From Euryodendron excelsum (taxonomy: Eukaryota; Streptophyta; Magnoliopsida; Ericales; Pentaphylacaceae), in NCBI GenBank assembly GCA_033060915.1, contig CM065378.1, positions 12,101,001-12,165,000 of the forward strand: 64,000 bases of DNA, in the 5' to 3' direction. The position numbers were made by a program, and so were the translations under genes. Position 1 is the stretch's first letter. Each line of letters opens with the position of its first letter. This document shows positions 21,906-34,397 of the stretch, one piece after another. The notes under the pieces are model-generated. The model searched no databases and had not been told where the DNA came from. It saw only the letters and a program-made list of their open reading frames with translations.

Positions 21906-24900
21906 TTATTTGAAGTATGCAGCCTCTAAATACTTGGCCTTCTCTCCCACAGTAGTAGCTTCTGGACTCCCTAACATGGAATAACCTCTCTCCTGCAGCA
22001 ACCATGCAACAATGTATATTCAATGATATGTTGGTGTCCACCCTACAAATTCTCTCTGTGAAAGTTGATATATGTTGATATAGAAGGAAGAGCTATACCA
22101 GCAGGCGCCACATGAATGGAACACCTTCCCTCTTCTTAAGCCGCTTCTCAATGACTTCGATTGCTATACACGAAAACACATCACAGTCAGAAATAAACCA
22201 GCATGAAGTTTGAATAAGAGGGAAAATAGAGATTGTACCCTTCATAGCTTGTCCGGTATTCAGCAGCATAACGTACCAAACTTCGTTGAAGACATCAATC
22301 TGTTCATCAGACGCTCCGATTGCCTAGAATAACGAAGTAAGTCCAAATGTTTTTCCAAAAACACCTGAATTTAGCTACAAATACACAGAATTATTTAAAG
22401 CTAAATTCATATTCTTCATTATAGTACCTTACAGTTGTTGGCATCAAAATCTGGGCCAAGCAATTCCAATGCCTCTTTGTAGTTGCCCTTTCCATACTCA
22501 AATATGGCTTCTGCAAGCTGCAACAAAAACAGGCGATAATGAAAAATTACCTATGATTTTTGGAGTTAATACATTAATAATGCAAGTTCTTCTAGTACAA
22601 AAATGTACTCATTATGGAAGTGCCATTCAATTGAATACCGTAGCCATGGCAATCCTAGTCCATAACAATCATGAATATCTATTGTAGCCTCTTAAGGAAA
22701 AAGCATTGGTACAGAAGTTCCTCCCAGAAATCACTGAGAAAAAGTCTAGTGGCTTCGAAAGGAATCAAGAGCCCTGCCTCTTGAGGTAAAGAGTTCGGTA
22801 GACATGTGGAATGTGACTGGAACATGCCTATGGGTACCTCATGATGAAATCAGAAATGGAGATTAAGCAAATCAGCCAACACGTTATCATTATGATGAAA
22901 CAAGATAACAACTGAAACAAACCAGCATTCCTCCCTGCATTACTTGCTGCTTCTTCTTGCTCATCTTAGAAATTCTACACAGACAGAACAAAAATATGAG
23001 AGAGAGAGAGAGAGAGAGCTAAATGCTATGTCCAAGAAACTAAATAATAGTTGGGCAAGATCCCCCTAACCTGGATTTCAAGCCCTTTACTAGATCTTCG
23101 CCTTTATCAGATGCTCCAGTTGAAGCTAAGGCCCATATTGTCAAAACATCAAGGTGCCACTCCATATACCAAACAGCCTAAAAATTGTAGTGACATCCAG
23201 CAATGGGAAACAATTAGTTGAAATACATAAACATAAAAATGCTATCATGAGGTTTTTAGCCAGCAAGACAATGAGGAAGACACAGGACATCAGCAAACTA
23301 TAAAGTAGCAATTCACACAAACCTTAAAATTGATAGGTAACCATAAGCCAAAAGGTATATTTCTCATATATGAGCACAAATTGATGAACACTTGAAATTT
23401 CTTCTTCTTATATATATGCATGTATTTTCTTCTTCTTATATATATGCATCTATTAAAAGGTACATGTCACGCAATGGAAACAAAATTGAAAAATAAGTTT
23501 CTTCTTCTTTTCAAATTCATAAAGATGTTGTGTTCACCAGAACAACACTTCAGGAAAATTATTGAAATAATCCAAGAGGTATATCTCTCCAATCAAGATC
23601 CTCTGGAATCTGCTTTTCTTCAATTACAGGCATAGATGACAGTTCACATTTGCATTTTCAAAGATCTGTAAAGCTAGGACCTGTGGTGTCTGAACACAAC
23701 CTTGTTACAAATAAAAAGATAAATAGAACACTTGTTTGGTTGCTTAGAACAATGGACACAATTTTTTGGTTTTACTAATAGTGATGGAAATCAGCAAAGG
23801 TAGAGGTACATAATAGTCTGTAACCATATTAACAATGAAGATACTAAGCATCGTCACCAAAAAGCTAATCTCGGCAATCATAATTCACTGTGTTCCTTTG
23901 TTTGTCATTCCCGCTGTCCATATCACATCATAACACGCACCATCAAAATCCTTTCATACAACACATAGTTTAAGTCTTTGAAGCTGTGCCTAATTGTTTG
24001 AAAAAGAAAATTTTTTAAGAAAAGAAACCATAGTTCTAAAAGCTTCACAATGTCCCTTGGTGATGGTGAAGGTGCGTGCTCTCCAAAGTGGCATAATGTT
24101 GTTCCACACTACCTACATGTATGGAAGACAATCATAGGTGCTTTGAACATGTAGACATATGGCATAGCATTTCAATTTCAATACTTCAATCTTCTAATAG
24201 AAATTAGTCCATTACAAGCTGCTATAATTCAGAACAAAATTTTCAGCATTAAATGTCTTCTTTTTCCCAAAAAAAATAAAAAAAAAGCCAACATGCATAC
24301 TAACTCACTTGATCTGTCAGACAACCTGCTAAGATCTTGAGACGGTCCCCAAAGATGTCAATTTCACCCCTTACATACACCCGCAGTAAAAAACCAACGG
24401 CATTTAAGTACACCTGGATAAACAAAAAGCTACAAATCATCAATACATCAAAATGAGTTGAGTAGAAGATAATCCTAAATAATATACCGCTGATGGCATT
24501 GCATCACTTCTTTCCAACTCCTTCCAGATACAATGGTCATACACCTCTAGCACTTTTCTCATTGGAGAATGACCTTCTAAGTAACAAAGGGCTACATGCC
24601 ACCAATTGTGTGTGTACCTGAAACCTTAATTTGTTCAGTCATCTCAAACGTAAAAGAATGCGACTACAGAAACTCAAGATAAAATATTTGAATGCATACA
24701 TAAAAGAGGACAAAGAACTCCATGATCCTGAGCATTCTTCCATGAACTCCACTGCTTCCTTGAAACGGCACTTGTACTGAAGGACATGGCAGAGCTGCAT
24801 AATAATGCCAGTACCATGAGGATGAAAAAAAGTTAGAAATACTAAGATGACTACAGACTATATTCATGATCCAACTTTTCCAGAATAGCTCACATAAAAA

Positions 24901-26437
24901 AATTAATTTTCCATGAGTTATTATGTGAACAATAAATGGCACATGTGAACAACGGAAACCAAAAGGCTATATTCTATTAAATATGGTGAAAGAAAGGTTC
25001 ATTTAAGAGTCTCTTCAAAGAAACAAATCTTAATAGGTTTTACTCACACCATGCTGCGCCCAACTGTCTTCCCGGTGGATCTCAAATCCCTTTTTTGCTG
25101 CTTTCTCTGCATCTTGCATTCGGCCAAGCTCTAACAAAGGAAAGGCAAGCATTCCATATATGTATCTTTCTTGTTGATTTTTGGGGAGAACCTACAGGAT
25201 TTGAAAATCACAAGAGAATCTAATCAAAATGAGACGTGGAAGTTCTCAATATAACTGAAACTCAAACCAGACAACATGTTTTACTTCAACACGATGTCTT
25301 GATTTATTGGTACAAATCATTGGTTTTGATAAGCCATAAGTATGCCTGTTCAATCATTGATGCATGAATTGAACAAAACCAAGAATGCAATTCATTCTTA
25401 TAAAACAGAACCTGTTGAACAAGATCCAAGGACAGATCAGGACGACCCATGTAAAAGCAGAGCACTTGAGCCCTCTTCAGAGACACCAGATCCCTTGGGA
25501 AATCTGTTAAGAGCTGCAAGACAATACACATCAGCTAAAGAATGGTAACATTTTCTACAAACACTGACCTAATGCAAAATCCTTATCAATTCAATTGTTT
25601 TACACCTGATATAATGAACTCCTAAATCCTAAGTAATGTTAATCAATAAGGACATACAACTTTGAGACTGTTCTTTTCTTTACAAACAACATTTGAGATT
25701 GTCCTTTTCTTTTTCCTGTTTTCTTTTTATAACTCATAAACATGCTAATTCAGCTGGACAGAGCAGTTGAACCAAATCATAAATAAGAGACAATGCTGAA
25801 AAACTCATCTCCTTTAAGCAACAACTGAATATACCCAAATTCAATCAATTAGACTAAAAAAGCTCATAGAAAATAAATTCCCACTAGAAAGCTCTTCACC
25901 TTGGAGTGTAACTCAACAGCGATATCGTCATCCCTGTCCTCAGAAATCAAACAGTTGATAGTGTCAAACACCGCTTTCTCGTACCCAGTGGCTTGCTGCT
26001 GCGCAATTGCAAAATAGGAATCAGAGAAAATTAGAAAAAATAGCAAGAATAGCATTCTGGGGAGAAGAAACAAAAGAAAAAGAAAAGAACTAGCAGTGAC
26101 GCAAGAGAGAGAAGTACGAGTCGAGCCTTGGCAGCTTCGAGATGAGAAGGAGCACGGGAAGAATTGGAGGAGCAAAGGAAAAGGGCAGCCAAGATGTTGG
26201 CCAAAACACAGTTTGGGTCGTGGACCGCCGCTTCCAGAATCACCGATGGCTCCCTTCCATAGCTCAGTACCTTCAGTTATTGATGAATTTGAATGATAAA
26301 ATCAAATTGAACTAGAGAGAGAGAGAGAGATAGATGAGAAAAACCTGGTGATAGTAGGAATTGATGGCAGAGATGCAAACATCGGAAGAGGTCTTCACCT
26401 CGTACCCCCATCTGTCCAATTTCACTTCCACTTCCAT
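21906..26437 (-). CDS. TTC38: TTC38-like tetratricopeptide repeat protein, complete 14-exon gene
   Basis: Exons on the minus strand: 26437-26345, 26270-26118, 25998-25900, 25513-25412, 25191-25048, 24794-24700, 24617-24488, 24413-24309, 23177-23071, 22974-22923, 22517-22428, 22323-22239, 22163-22099, 21992-21906. All junctions are GT-AG and the phases agree, giving 468 residues, the usual size for plant homologues. The start MEVEVKLDRWGYEVKTSSDV follows a CT/GA-rich leader. Landmark segments are AAVHDPNCVLANILAALFL, LISEDRDDD, RAQVLCFYMGRPDLSLDL, HREDSWAQHG, HNWWHVALCYLEG and VWYMEWHLDVLTIWALA. The protein is a helical TPR-type solenoid, probably cytosolic. Its biochemical role is unknown and no catalytic motif is seen. 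The longest intron (23178-24308) has no embedded gene. Confidence 0.92.
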
Positions 26438-26441
26438 CTTT

Positions 26442-26444
<3 letters not shown>

Positions 26445-26493
<49 letters not shown>

Positions 26494-26494
26494 A
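26445..26494. repeat. (CT)n microsatellite in the leader of the TTC38-like gene
   Basis: About 24 CT units (GA on the transcribed strand) start some 10 bp upstream of the start codon at 26437, so they most likely lie in the 5' untranslated region. A shorter GA run sits in the first intron near 26314-26330. Confidence 0.85.
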
Positions 26495-26499
26495 AATTC

Positions 26500-28210
26500 T
26501 CTTTTTCTTTACAAATGGTGGGAGTTCTGTGAAACAGAAACAGGTGAAGAGGGAAGAGCAAATCGTCGCAAGGTGCGAGGTGCCGCGGGGACACTAAAAT
26601 GCCGTCGTTTTCTGGTTTATGAGGTATGAATTTTCCTTGGCAGGGACTTTTGCTCTCCTCTTCCCTCACTAAACCCCGTTTTTCCACTCATCAGGTGTTT
26701 TTCTTGCCCACGCAATCCACTTTTCAACTTCATTGTTTTTGGAATAATTAATGTTCAGTCATGAGATACATAGATATACAAAATCATTTAGAAAAATATT
26801 ATACATAAATTAAAATTTTAATTCATTTTTTTTTTTACAAAACACAAATGAAATCTCACTTGCATTTAGTAATACATATTCAATTGCATTATTTTTTGTG
26901 GGTGGACAAATAAATTAAGAAATTCTTTTCTTGCTAGCCGGTGTTTGGACCAAATTTCGTCCATCTCGATTAATCACGAACCTGTGCAGTCCCTAACTTC
27001 TACACACAAACAGTGAATTTTGCCTCTGAGGTGGCACTGAGAAGAGTTGAAATTAGCTTATATATGACATTGCTTAATAATTTATCTATTTGTAATTTTT
27101 TATTTAAAAAATACCACTATTATACCATTATCCTAGAGTTTTATGCATGAAAATGCGATTAGAATAGGATTTTTCATTAATGTTTTAGGTAAAACATGAA
27201 TTGAAAACAGGATTCAAGCTCAAATTTTATCAAAAATTAGATTTAATCATAAAATGTTACCGGGAAAAATGAGATGTAGTCACTTAGTGTCATATGAGAA
27301 AATGAGAGACTGTCATACTACGTAAATGCACTGGCAAAAGTATACATAACGTTTTTGTTAGTTTTCAAAATAGTATTGTATCTATATCACAACCAGAAAA
27401 TGAAAAGAATCCACAACTGGAATTATTCCCTTTGTGACACTTTCTAATATATCACATACAAACATTAAGAATTGATTCTCTTGCTCATGGAACACGGCAA
27501 TGATAGGTTCATATCTCTCTCCCCATCCCAAACTAAGTTATTGAATGTTGTTTTTTTTTTTTCCTTTGGTTGTGGTGAATATTGCTTAAAGAAATTCAAG
27601 AAACATCAAGTTTGGACACAGTCTGTAGCTACTTCCAAAGAATTTTTTTCATTTTTTTAGTCTAGGGAAACAAGCTGCCAAGGGGTATAGATTCACAAAA
27701 TTATTATCTTAGAATGCAATGAAATAAACTATCTCAGCCTGTTTGAAATCTTTTTTTTTTTTTTTGGCAACACAACTGTTTTTATTATATAGAAACAGCT
27801 TCTCGACAAGTCAAGATAGAACTACATAAATCTAACCATCCCGAATCCTTAATAGCTGAAGTTTCATACATTAGGCTACTCTTTACGGCAATTTGTATAG
27901 TATGAAAATGGAAAGTATTTGGATTCTGCCACACTACTTTGAATGATGGCAAATTCTTCTCCTCAATATTGGAACACAAAAAAGGAAAAAGGTGAAATGA
28001 TCAACATACCAAATTCGTCCTACTCATCATTGTGAATGTTTGGTCAATTATTCAACAAAAACACAGGATTTTTATGATTGAGATACAAGGCAAATACTAC
28101 GTCCAAAGGTAAAAACAAAAGCAAAAGTTCTAAGAAATCATCTTTTGACAACAAAGGTTGCCCAAATTATTTGACCCGGCCGTTTTCATAGCTCATATCC
28201 AAACACTCCC
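26500..28210. other. Intergenic stretch between TTC38-like gene and the GST array
   Basis: No supported gene. The AT-rich sequence includes a poly-T run near 27751-27767 followed by TTGGCAACACAAC, which looks like the end of an inserted retroposon but is not classifiable by eye. Confidence 0.45.
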
Positions 28211-29114
28211 TTAATTGCTATATTGAGTTTGCTCCCTGGCTTCATACATTTTCGATATTTCCACAAGCCGGTCACTCTCTGGGATAACATTCTTCACTGC
28301 ATCATGTGAGCAAAACCTCTCAGCCCATCCCACCAGTCCCGGAGTCTTGGCTTCATTAAGCAGCCTAGCATTGAACATCTTCTCCACCACCTTCAGCCAC
28401 CCCAAGAAGCACCCAAATGCTATGTCAAGGTACCCAATGCTATCCCCACCAAAGAAACCCTTCCCTTTGCTGCACTTGACAAAAGCATCCTCCAACGAGA
28501 CCAACACCTCAACCAGCCCCTCGATTGCTGCAAATTTCCCCTTCTCTCCTTGTGCCATCCGAATCTCCTTCATCGTTGAAGGCAACTGCAACCATTTGAA
28601 TTGCGCCGTAGAATGGTAAGTTGGTAACTAGATGTTTATATAAAACTTTTTATCAAAATAGTATGACAGTGACAATTCAAAAATTATAGTATACAAGGAT
28701 AGTCTTTTGTTTTTATCGTGTTATGTGATTACATATTAGTTTTGTTTGTATAGCATTACTTTTAAATTTAAAAAATTAATAAAATAAAAAGAAGAATAAT
28801 ACCTTATCGTCAATATAGGCTGCCCAAAATCGAGCAATGGCGCGATCGTAGGGATTAGAAGGGAGGATGGAGGGACCAGACGTCCACACCTCGGCAATGT
28901 ATTCGACGATGAGGAGGGACTCGCATATGGGCTTCTCGGAATGGATTAGAATCGGTATTTTCTTGTGAACGGGGTTGGATTTGAGGAGTAGATCACTTTT
29001 GGTGCCAAATTTCTCTTCTAGGAACTCATGGTCGATGGATTTTATGTTAAGGGCAATTTGGACCCGGTTCACATATGGGCTGTGCCGTGAACCCAGAAGC
29101 TTTACATCAGCCAT
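28211..29114 (-). CDS. GSTU: Tau-class glutathione S-transferase A
   Basis: Exons 29114-28803 (104 codons) and 28585-28211 (125 codons with stop) are joined in phase 0 across a 217-bp intron, giving 228 residues. The intron position after IDDK is the conserved tau-class site. The N-terminal thioredoxin-like domain carries the catalytic Ser12 in the SPYVNR motif. Glutathione-site residues include K52/I53 and E65-S66 in KPICES. The C-terminal helical domain has the [20 protein letters not shown] signature. Tau GSTs conjugate glutathione to electrophiles in the cytosol and often respond to stress. Oddity: exon 2 starts LPST where the sister genes have WFP, so the conserved Trp is lost. The upstream region has an AT box (about 29216-29229). 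It is transcribed divergently from GST B. Confidence 0.9.
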
Positions 29115-30159
29115 GGCTAATATCTCTCAGGCAAAAGAGGCTTGAAAGTGCTGAATACAAATCAATGAACTTTTGGTATGGAATTGAATTGAGGGACAAG
29201 CCTAGAACTCTTTTGATATATATATAATTGTGGGCCTTCGTGGATGGTTGAAAGAAGCCACCATCTAAGCGTCGTCGAAATCGTCATACAACAATGCAGT
29301 AGTCATAGTTTAATATCATGAAGGAGATTACGAGATCTACCTCTCTTTGTATTTGTTGTAATTTGTTTGTCACAATGGAAATACTAATGGAATATAATCA
29401 AAAATATTTATACAAAATTTCATATCAAAATAATGTGGTTGAATGTAGGAGTAGTCATGGACCCGAGAGTCCAATACACTCGTTCATAAATTATAGGGTT
29501 TGAAAATTTTTTTTGATCGATTAATTTAATGGGTGAGCTTGGAAATTGTCTTTAAAACCAGTCCAGTTCGGCTCGGCCCGAAATAGATAAAATACTATAT
29601 TTTTATATTTTAATATTATATTTATGCATATATAATTAAATTTTATGTTATTTAATATTATTTATAAAAACAAATTATATATTAAACAAATTTTATGTTA
29701 AATGAGCGGGCTTGAAATTTGGTTTTGTGCTCGATGAAATTTCTATTTTTGTGTAGGCATGGCTTCAGCCCACCTAATATTCACCCCTAGTTGAATGCAA
29801 GATATTTATTCTAAAACTAAACACTCTTCATGATAGTTTTTAATTATAAAAATACTACAGTAACGTCTAATAGAATTTTCTATACTTATTTTTCAAATGA
29901 ATAACATTTTCTTGTAGGAAAAAGGGCTCATGGTATGAATTGTAATAACTCAAAACAAAGAGGATAATGGGTTTGAAAGTGAAGTCTTTTTTAGCACCGG
30001 CATAATAAGGGATTCAAAACATAAATCAACTGCTTCATATGTAAAACTACTTGCATATGACCCTTTTCAGATTTTATAGTGGCGGGAGGCTTGTTATTTT
30101 ATTTTCTCTATCCATAATCATGTTTATAGCCTTAGATTTTTTTCCTCGTTTATTCCTTT
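29115..30159. other. Shared upstream region of divergent GSTs A and B (first part)
   Basis: No gene. The first 170 bp (29115-29290) are closely matched by 33073-33240 upstream of the broken GST exon, and the part near 30100-30150 is matched by 33745-33790. The interval therefore belongs to the duplicated block. The middle (29500-29780) is AT-rich, unclassified. Confidence 0.6.
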
Positions 30160-30443
30160 GCAGCTTGTTTGGAAGTTGGGGAGTTGGGGGGGAAAAATGA
30201 AAGGGGAGAGTAAATTTTAAAATTTTTAATCTATTTTCTTTTTCTTCATTTAATTCTATCTTAACAAAAAAGAAAAGAGAAAAGAGAGAAAAAAATTTTT
30301 TTCAAATTACTCTATTTTCATCCCCCTCTTTTTTTTTTTAATTTTATTTTTATAAAAAAACAAAAAATAAATATATTTTTCTTTTCATTTTCTTTGATTT
30401 CCTATCCAACTTCATCCAATCCAACCCAAATTTCAAGCAGGCT
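30160..30443. repeat. Purine-rich MITE-like element upstream of GST B
   Basis: The left end is CAGCTTGTTTGGAAGTTGGG and the right end is the inverse (CCCAAATTTCAAGCAGGCT). The left arm is G/A-rich and the right arm C/T-rich. It is absent from the matching place in the second copy of the block (around 33790), which marks it as an insertion after duplication. Confidence 0.65.
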
Positions 30444-30709
30444 CTCACCTTTTCATTCAGTTTATCATTATTATAATTTTTTTTTCTTTGTCTTGGGAGA
30501 TAAGACAAGAACAACAACTATGACGACTTGGATGACGTTAAAGAAGTCAGCTGGATCTTTCTTCCATGGATTGACCCAATGGAACTGTCCAGAACCTGTA
30601 ATTGGCCCCTTAGCTTGTTCTCTCTGGCTTCTGTGGTTGGGACGCTCCTGTGCTTAGTCAAAAGCCAATGTATTACCTCCCCATTTTCACACCTGCGAGC
30701 CAGGCACAC

Positions 30710-30717
30710 TATAAATA
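30710..30717 (+). promoter_or_regulatory. TATA box of GST B
   Basis: TATAAATA lies 118 bp before the start codon at 30835. The same box with the same flanks is found before GST C at 34051. Confidence 0.7.
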
Positions 30718-30834
30718 TCAAGACTTCTTCTCCTGCTTCATCCCTCAATTCATACCTAACCAAAAGTGCTTAGCTTTGAGTGAATACCTTCGTCTTTTCA
30801 GCATAATTAGACCTCTGTTACTTGAGAATTAGCC

Positions 30835-31674
30835 ATGGCAGCGAGTGACGTAAAGCTTCTGGGTTATAGTCTCAGCCCATACGTGAACCGGGTTCAAATT
30901 GCCCTCAACTTGAAGTCCGTCAACTATGAGTTCCTAGAAGAGAAATTCGGTTCCAAGAGCGAGCTCCTCCTTAAATCCAACCCGGTTCACAAGAAAGTTC
31001 CGGTTCTAATCCATGGTGACAAGCCCATATGCGAGTCCCTGATTATCGTCCAATACATTGACGATGTCTGGACCTCTGGTCCTTCTATCCTCCCTTCTGA
31101 TCCATATGATCGTGCCATTGCCCGCTTCTGGGCAGCCTATATTGATGACAAGGTAGATTTCTTTTCGATTTTATCTTTCTATGTTAAAAAAGTAATGTTA
31201 TACGAACAGAACTTTAATATCGACATTCAATCAATTGAGTCTATTTGAAGCACTATTCCATACGAGATTTCTGTATGAAAATTCTGTTTGGTTTTGCAGT
31301 GGTTTCCGATTCTGAGGGAGATCCGGATGGCCGAGGGGGAGGAGGCGAAATTGGCAGCGTTGGAGCGAGCGATGGAAGGGTTGGTGTTTTTGGAGGAGGC
31401 TTTTGCCAAGTGCAGCAAAGGAAATGATTTCTTTGGTGGGGATTGTATTGGATATCTTGACATAGCTTTCGGAAGCATCTTGGGGTGGCTGAGGTTGGCG
31501 GAGAAGATGGGCGAGGTGAAGCTGCTTGATGAAAGCAAGACGCCGGGTCTGGTGGGATGGGCTGAGAGGTTTTCTTCACATGATGCCGTGAAGGGTGTCA
31601 TTCCGGAAACAGAGAAGCTCATGGAGTTAGTCAAAATGTTTCAAGCCAGAGCTAAAGCTCAATCTCCCAATTAA
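30835..31674 (+). CDS. GSTU: Tau-class glutathione S-transferase B
   Basis: Exons 30835-31152 (106 codons, donor AAG|GTAGAT) and 31300-31674 (125 codons with stop) are joined in phase 0, giving 230 residues. The intron is only 147 bp. The catalytic Ser14 is in SPYVNR; the glutathione-site motif [15 protein letters not shown] covers about 54-68 with E67-S68. Exon 2 begins [15 protein letters not shown], then carries [21 protein letters not shown]. The start is supported by the [10 protein letters not shown] family N-terminus and a TATA box 118 bp upstream. All family landmarks are present, so the gene looks functional. It is head-to-head with GST A; GST C is its nearest relative and is disrupted. 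Confidence 0.93.
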
Positions 31675-32700
31675 CTTTGCCATATTTTGGTCACTTCACA
31701 GGTCAACATTTTAGGATTTAAGCTTATAGTTCTTAGATGGTCTTTTATGTGTGGTTGTTTTAAAGGTCATCCTGATTTGGTACAACTTAAAAGTCGGCTC
31801 TTTAATTAGTTTTTTTTTTTCAACCGAATGGGTTTTTAGTTTATGTTTACGCATAAAAAAAAAAGAGTCAAATTTTGTTTAAAAAAGTCGATAAAAATGG
31901 AAAAAAAAAAACTAGTTGAGAAAGCTGACAAAGAGGCTGTACCAAACCGGGGGATTTACTTGTTTTCTAGGGTCTTGTATGTTTTGGTTCTGCATTCTCT
32001 TGTGGGACTGATTTTGTTAGGTTCATTTGCTTCTACTTTTAGTCCAATCTAGGATTCGGATATGTATTTTCCTTAAGTTTGTGTTTGTTCTTTAACTTTC
32101 TATTGTACTTCTTTATCTATGAAATAAAATGATGTTCTAGTTTTGGCTAAAAAAAAAATGATCTTTTATGTTTCTTTGTTCCCTTTAGATTGTTGCTATA
32201 CAATGACCGCACGTGCTTTCTAGTCCAATGTTATTTGAAAGGAGAGTTCCCAAAACCTCATCAATGGGTTTGTAACACTACCACCACCATTGCAATCACC
32301 CACAAATAAATAAATAAAGAATGTACCGTTGTTATAGCGTAATTTGACGGGACAAAAAAAAGCAAGGAGTCTATGAAGATAGTATGGTTACTTAAGTTTC
32401 TTTGTTCCCTAATTCTACTTACCAGTAATCTCAGACATTAAAATAAATGACTCAAAGCCGAGTAGAGGTTAGGTGTATTGCTGGAGGATTTTTTGTTTGT
32501 TGATGTTTTTATTAAGGGATAACTACCATCCAAAGACTAATTCATCCTTTATCTCATTCCAACACAAAAAAATAGCCTAAAAGGACAAAGCCTGAAGTAT
32601 TGAAAAAGGCAAATGTGCCTTTTGTGGTATAAGTTAACCATGCATAAACAAAATCCGTATAAACTTATGGCATCACAGATCAATTTTTTCTGAGTTTTTA
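31675..32700. other. Intergenic stretch between GST B and the broken GST exon
   Basis: No supported gene. The first 150 bp are similar to the 3' flank of GST C (35233-35500). The rest is AT-rich. Sequence near 32540-32680 is similar to the flanks downstream of GSTs D and E (around 39090 and 42780-42900). Confidence 0.5.
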
Positions 32701-32857
32701 CAAACTTAACGGCAACTTTTAACTGCCTGTTTGTGGAGTTAATTTCCCAGTTTGTCGAGATTTAGTGTCTGTTTGGAACTTGTGGAAGGAAAGGAAAAGA
32801 AAAGAGAAAGGGAAACGAAATGAAAGGAGAAATGGAAAGGGAGTTAATTTCCCAGAG
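32700..32857. repeat. Partial purine-rich MITE next to the broken GST exon
   Basis: The segment with CTGTTTGGAACTTGTGGAAGG (split at 32770-32790) and a following A/G-rich arm matches 40390-40500 in the GST D intron and 45455-45520 in the GST E intron. Only the left arm is kept, and it abuts the broken end of the GST exon. Confidence 0.6.
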
Positions 32858-33072
32858 GTCTACACATCGTTGATGTATTTGAAGATGAGGGGGGACTCGC
32901 ATATGGGCTTGTCAGCATGGATTAGAACCGGGTTGGATTTGAGGAGGAGATCAATTTTGGAACCAAATATCTCCTCCAGGAACTCATGGTTGATCGATTT
33001 TATGTTGAGGGCAATTTGGACCTGGTTCACTTATGGGTTGTGCCGTGAACCCACAAGCTTTACATCAGCCAT
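32858..33072 (-). pseudogene. Broken tau GST exon 1
   Basis: On the minus strand, reading from 33072, the sequence follows GST A exon 1 but is clearly dead. The catalytic motif SPY has become Asn-Pro-stop, so both the active Ser and the frame are lost. A 15-bp deletion removes HKKVP in the glutathione site. The exon ends abruptly after about 72 codons, where purine-rich MITE sequence begins. The upstream flank (33073-33240) is a close copy of the GST A upstream region. No exon 2 is present in place. Confidence 0.88.
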
Positions 33073-34050
33073 GTTTCTCAGGCAAAAGAGGCTTGAAAGT
33101 GCTGAATACAAATCAATGAACTTTTGGTATAGAATTGAATCGAGGGATAAAGCTAGAATTCTTTTGGTACATATGTAATTGTGGGCCTTTGTGGATCGTT
33201 GAAATAAACCACCATCTAAGCGTCATCCAACTCGTCATAGCGATTATGAGGTCTACTTAAATTTATTATCATAATAATATAATTAAATAAAAGTCATTCA
33301 TATTAAAATAAAAGAGTACTGTTATACAATCAGAAAATTCATATCAAATTTATCACAAGAATGATGTGATTGAATGAGAGTTATTTACTTTAAAACAAAA
33401 CATTCATAATAGTGACTCTTAATTTAAAAAAATATCACTACCATATTTTTTCAATATTTTTTACAAAAATAATATTTTTCAAAATAAAACACTCATCATG
33501 ATAAATCTTAATTATGCAAATGTTATTATCACACATTTCGATGGAATTTTCTATGTAAATTTTTCAAAAAAATAATATTTTTTTTATAAGAAAAAAGATA
33601 TGGTATGAATTACGATAACTCAAAACAGAGAGGATAATGGTTATTTTCTATTGAAATTTGATCATTAATGTTTTAAAATATAAAACAACATTTTCATATG
33701 TAAAACTGTTTACCTTCGACCCTTCCCAAATTTCATAGTTATTTTCTCCGTCCATAATCATGTCTATAGCCTCAGATTTTTTTCCCTCTTTCATTCATTT
33801 ACTTTTTCATTCTAGTCTTTATCACTATTATAATTTTTTTTGGCTTTTTCTTGGGAGCTAAGACGAGAACAACTACCGTGACGAGTTGGATGACGTTAAA
33901 TAAGTCTGGTAGGTCTTTTTTTCCATGGATTGACCCTATGGAGCTGCCTAGAAACTGTAATGCCCCCCACTTCTGTTGATGTTCTCTCTGGCTTCTATGG
34001 TTGGGATGCTCCTGTGGTATCTTAGTCTAAATCAAGGGCTAACCCACTCC

Positions 34051-34058
34051 TATAAATA
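34051..34058 (+). promoter_or_regulatory. TATA box of GST C
   Basis: TATAAATA is 347 bp before the start codon at 34398, compared with 118 bp for GST B. The extra distance is an insertion at 34086-34313. Confidence 0.65.
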
Positions 34059-34085
34059 TCGAGATTTTTCCTACTTCATCCCTCA

Positions 34086-34313
34086 GGCGGTTTGGTACAG
34101 GATTTTTTTAAGATTTTTTTATTTTATTCTTTTAGTTTAAAAAAAAAAAATTATATTTTTTTAATTTTTTTACTTTTAACAAGATAAGATAAGTATAAAA
34201 ATAAAAAAAATAAAATAAAAGAGTAAAAAAACAAAATCTTCATTTTTTTTTGGTTATAAGCAAAACAAATCAAGCCAAAAAAAACTTTAAAAAACCCTAA
34301 CTAAACGGCCCTA
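34086..34313. mobile_element. MITE-like insertion in the GST C leader
   Basis: The left end GGCGGTTTGGTACAGGATTT and the inverse of the right end (AGGGCCGTTTAGTTAGGGTTT) are imperfect inverted repeats. The inside is T-rich then A-rich. It interrupts sequence that is continuous in GST B between the TATA box and the start codon, so it is a real insertion of about 225 bp. No frame. Confidence 0.75.
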
Positions 34314-34397
34314 AAAGCCACCCAAAAGTTCTTGACTTTGAGTGAATACCTTTGTTTTTCAGCATAATTTTAGGCCGCCGTTACTTGAGAAACAGCC

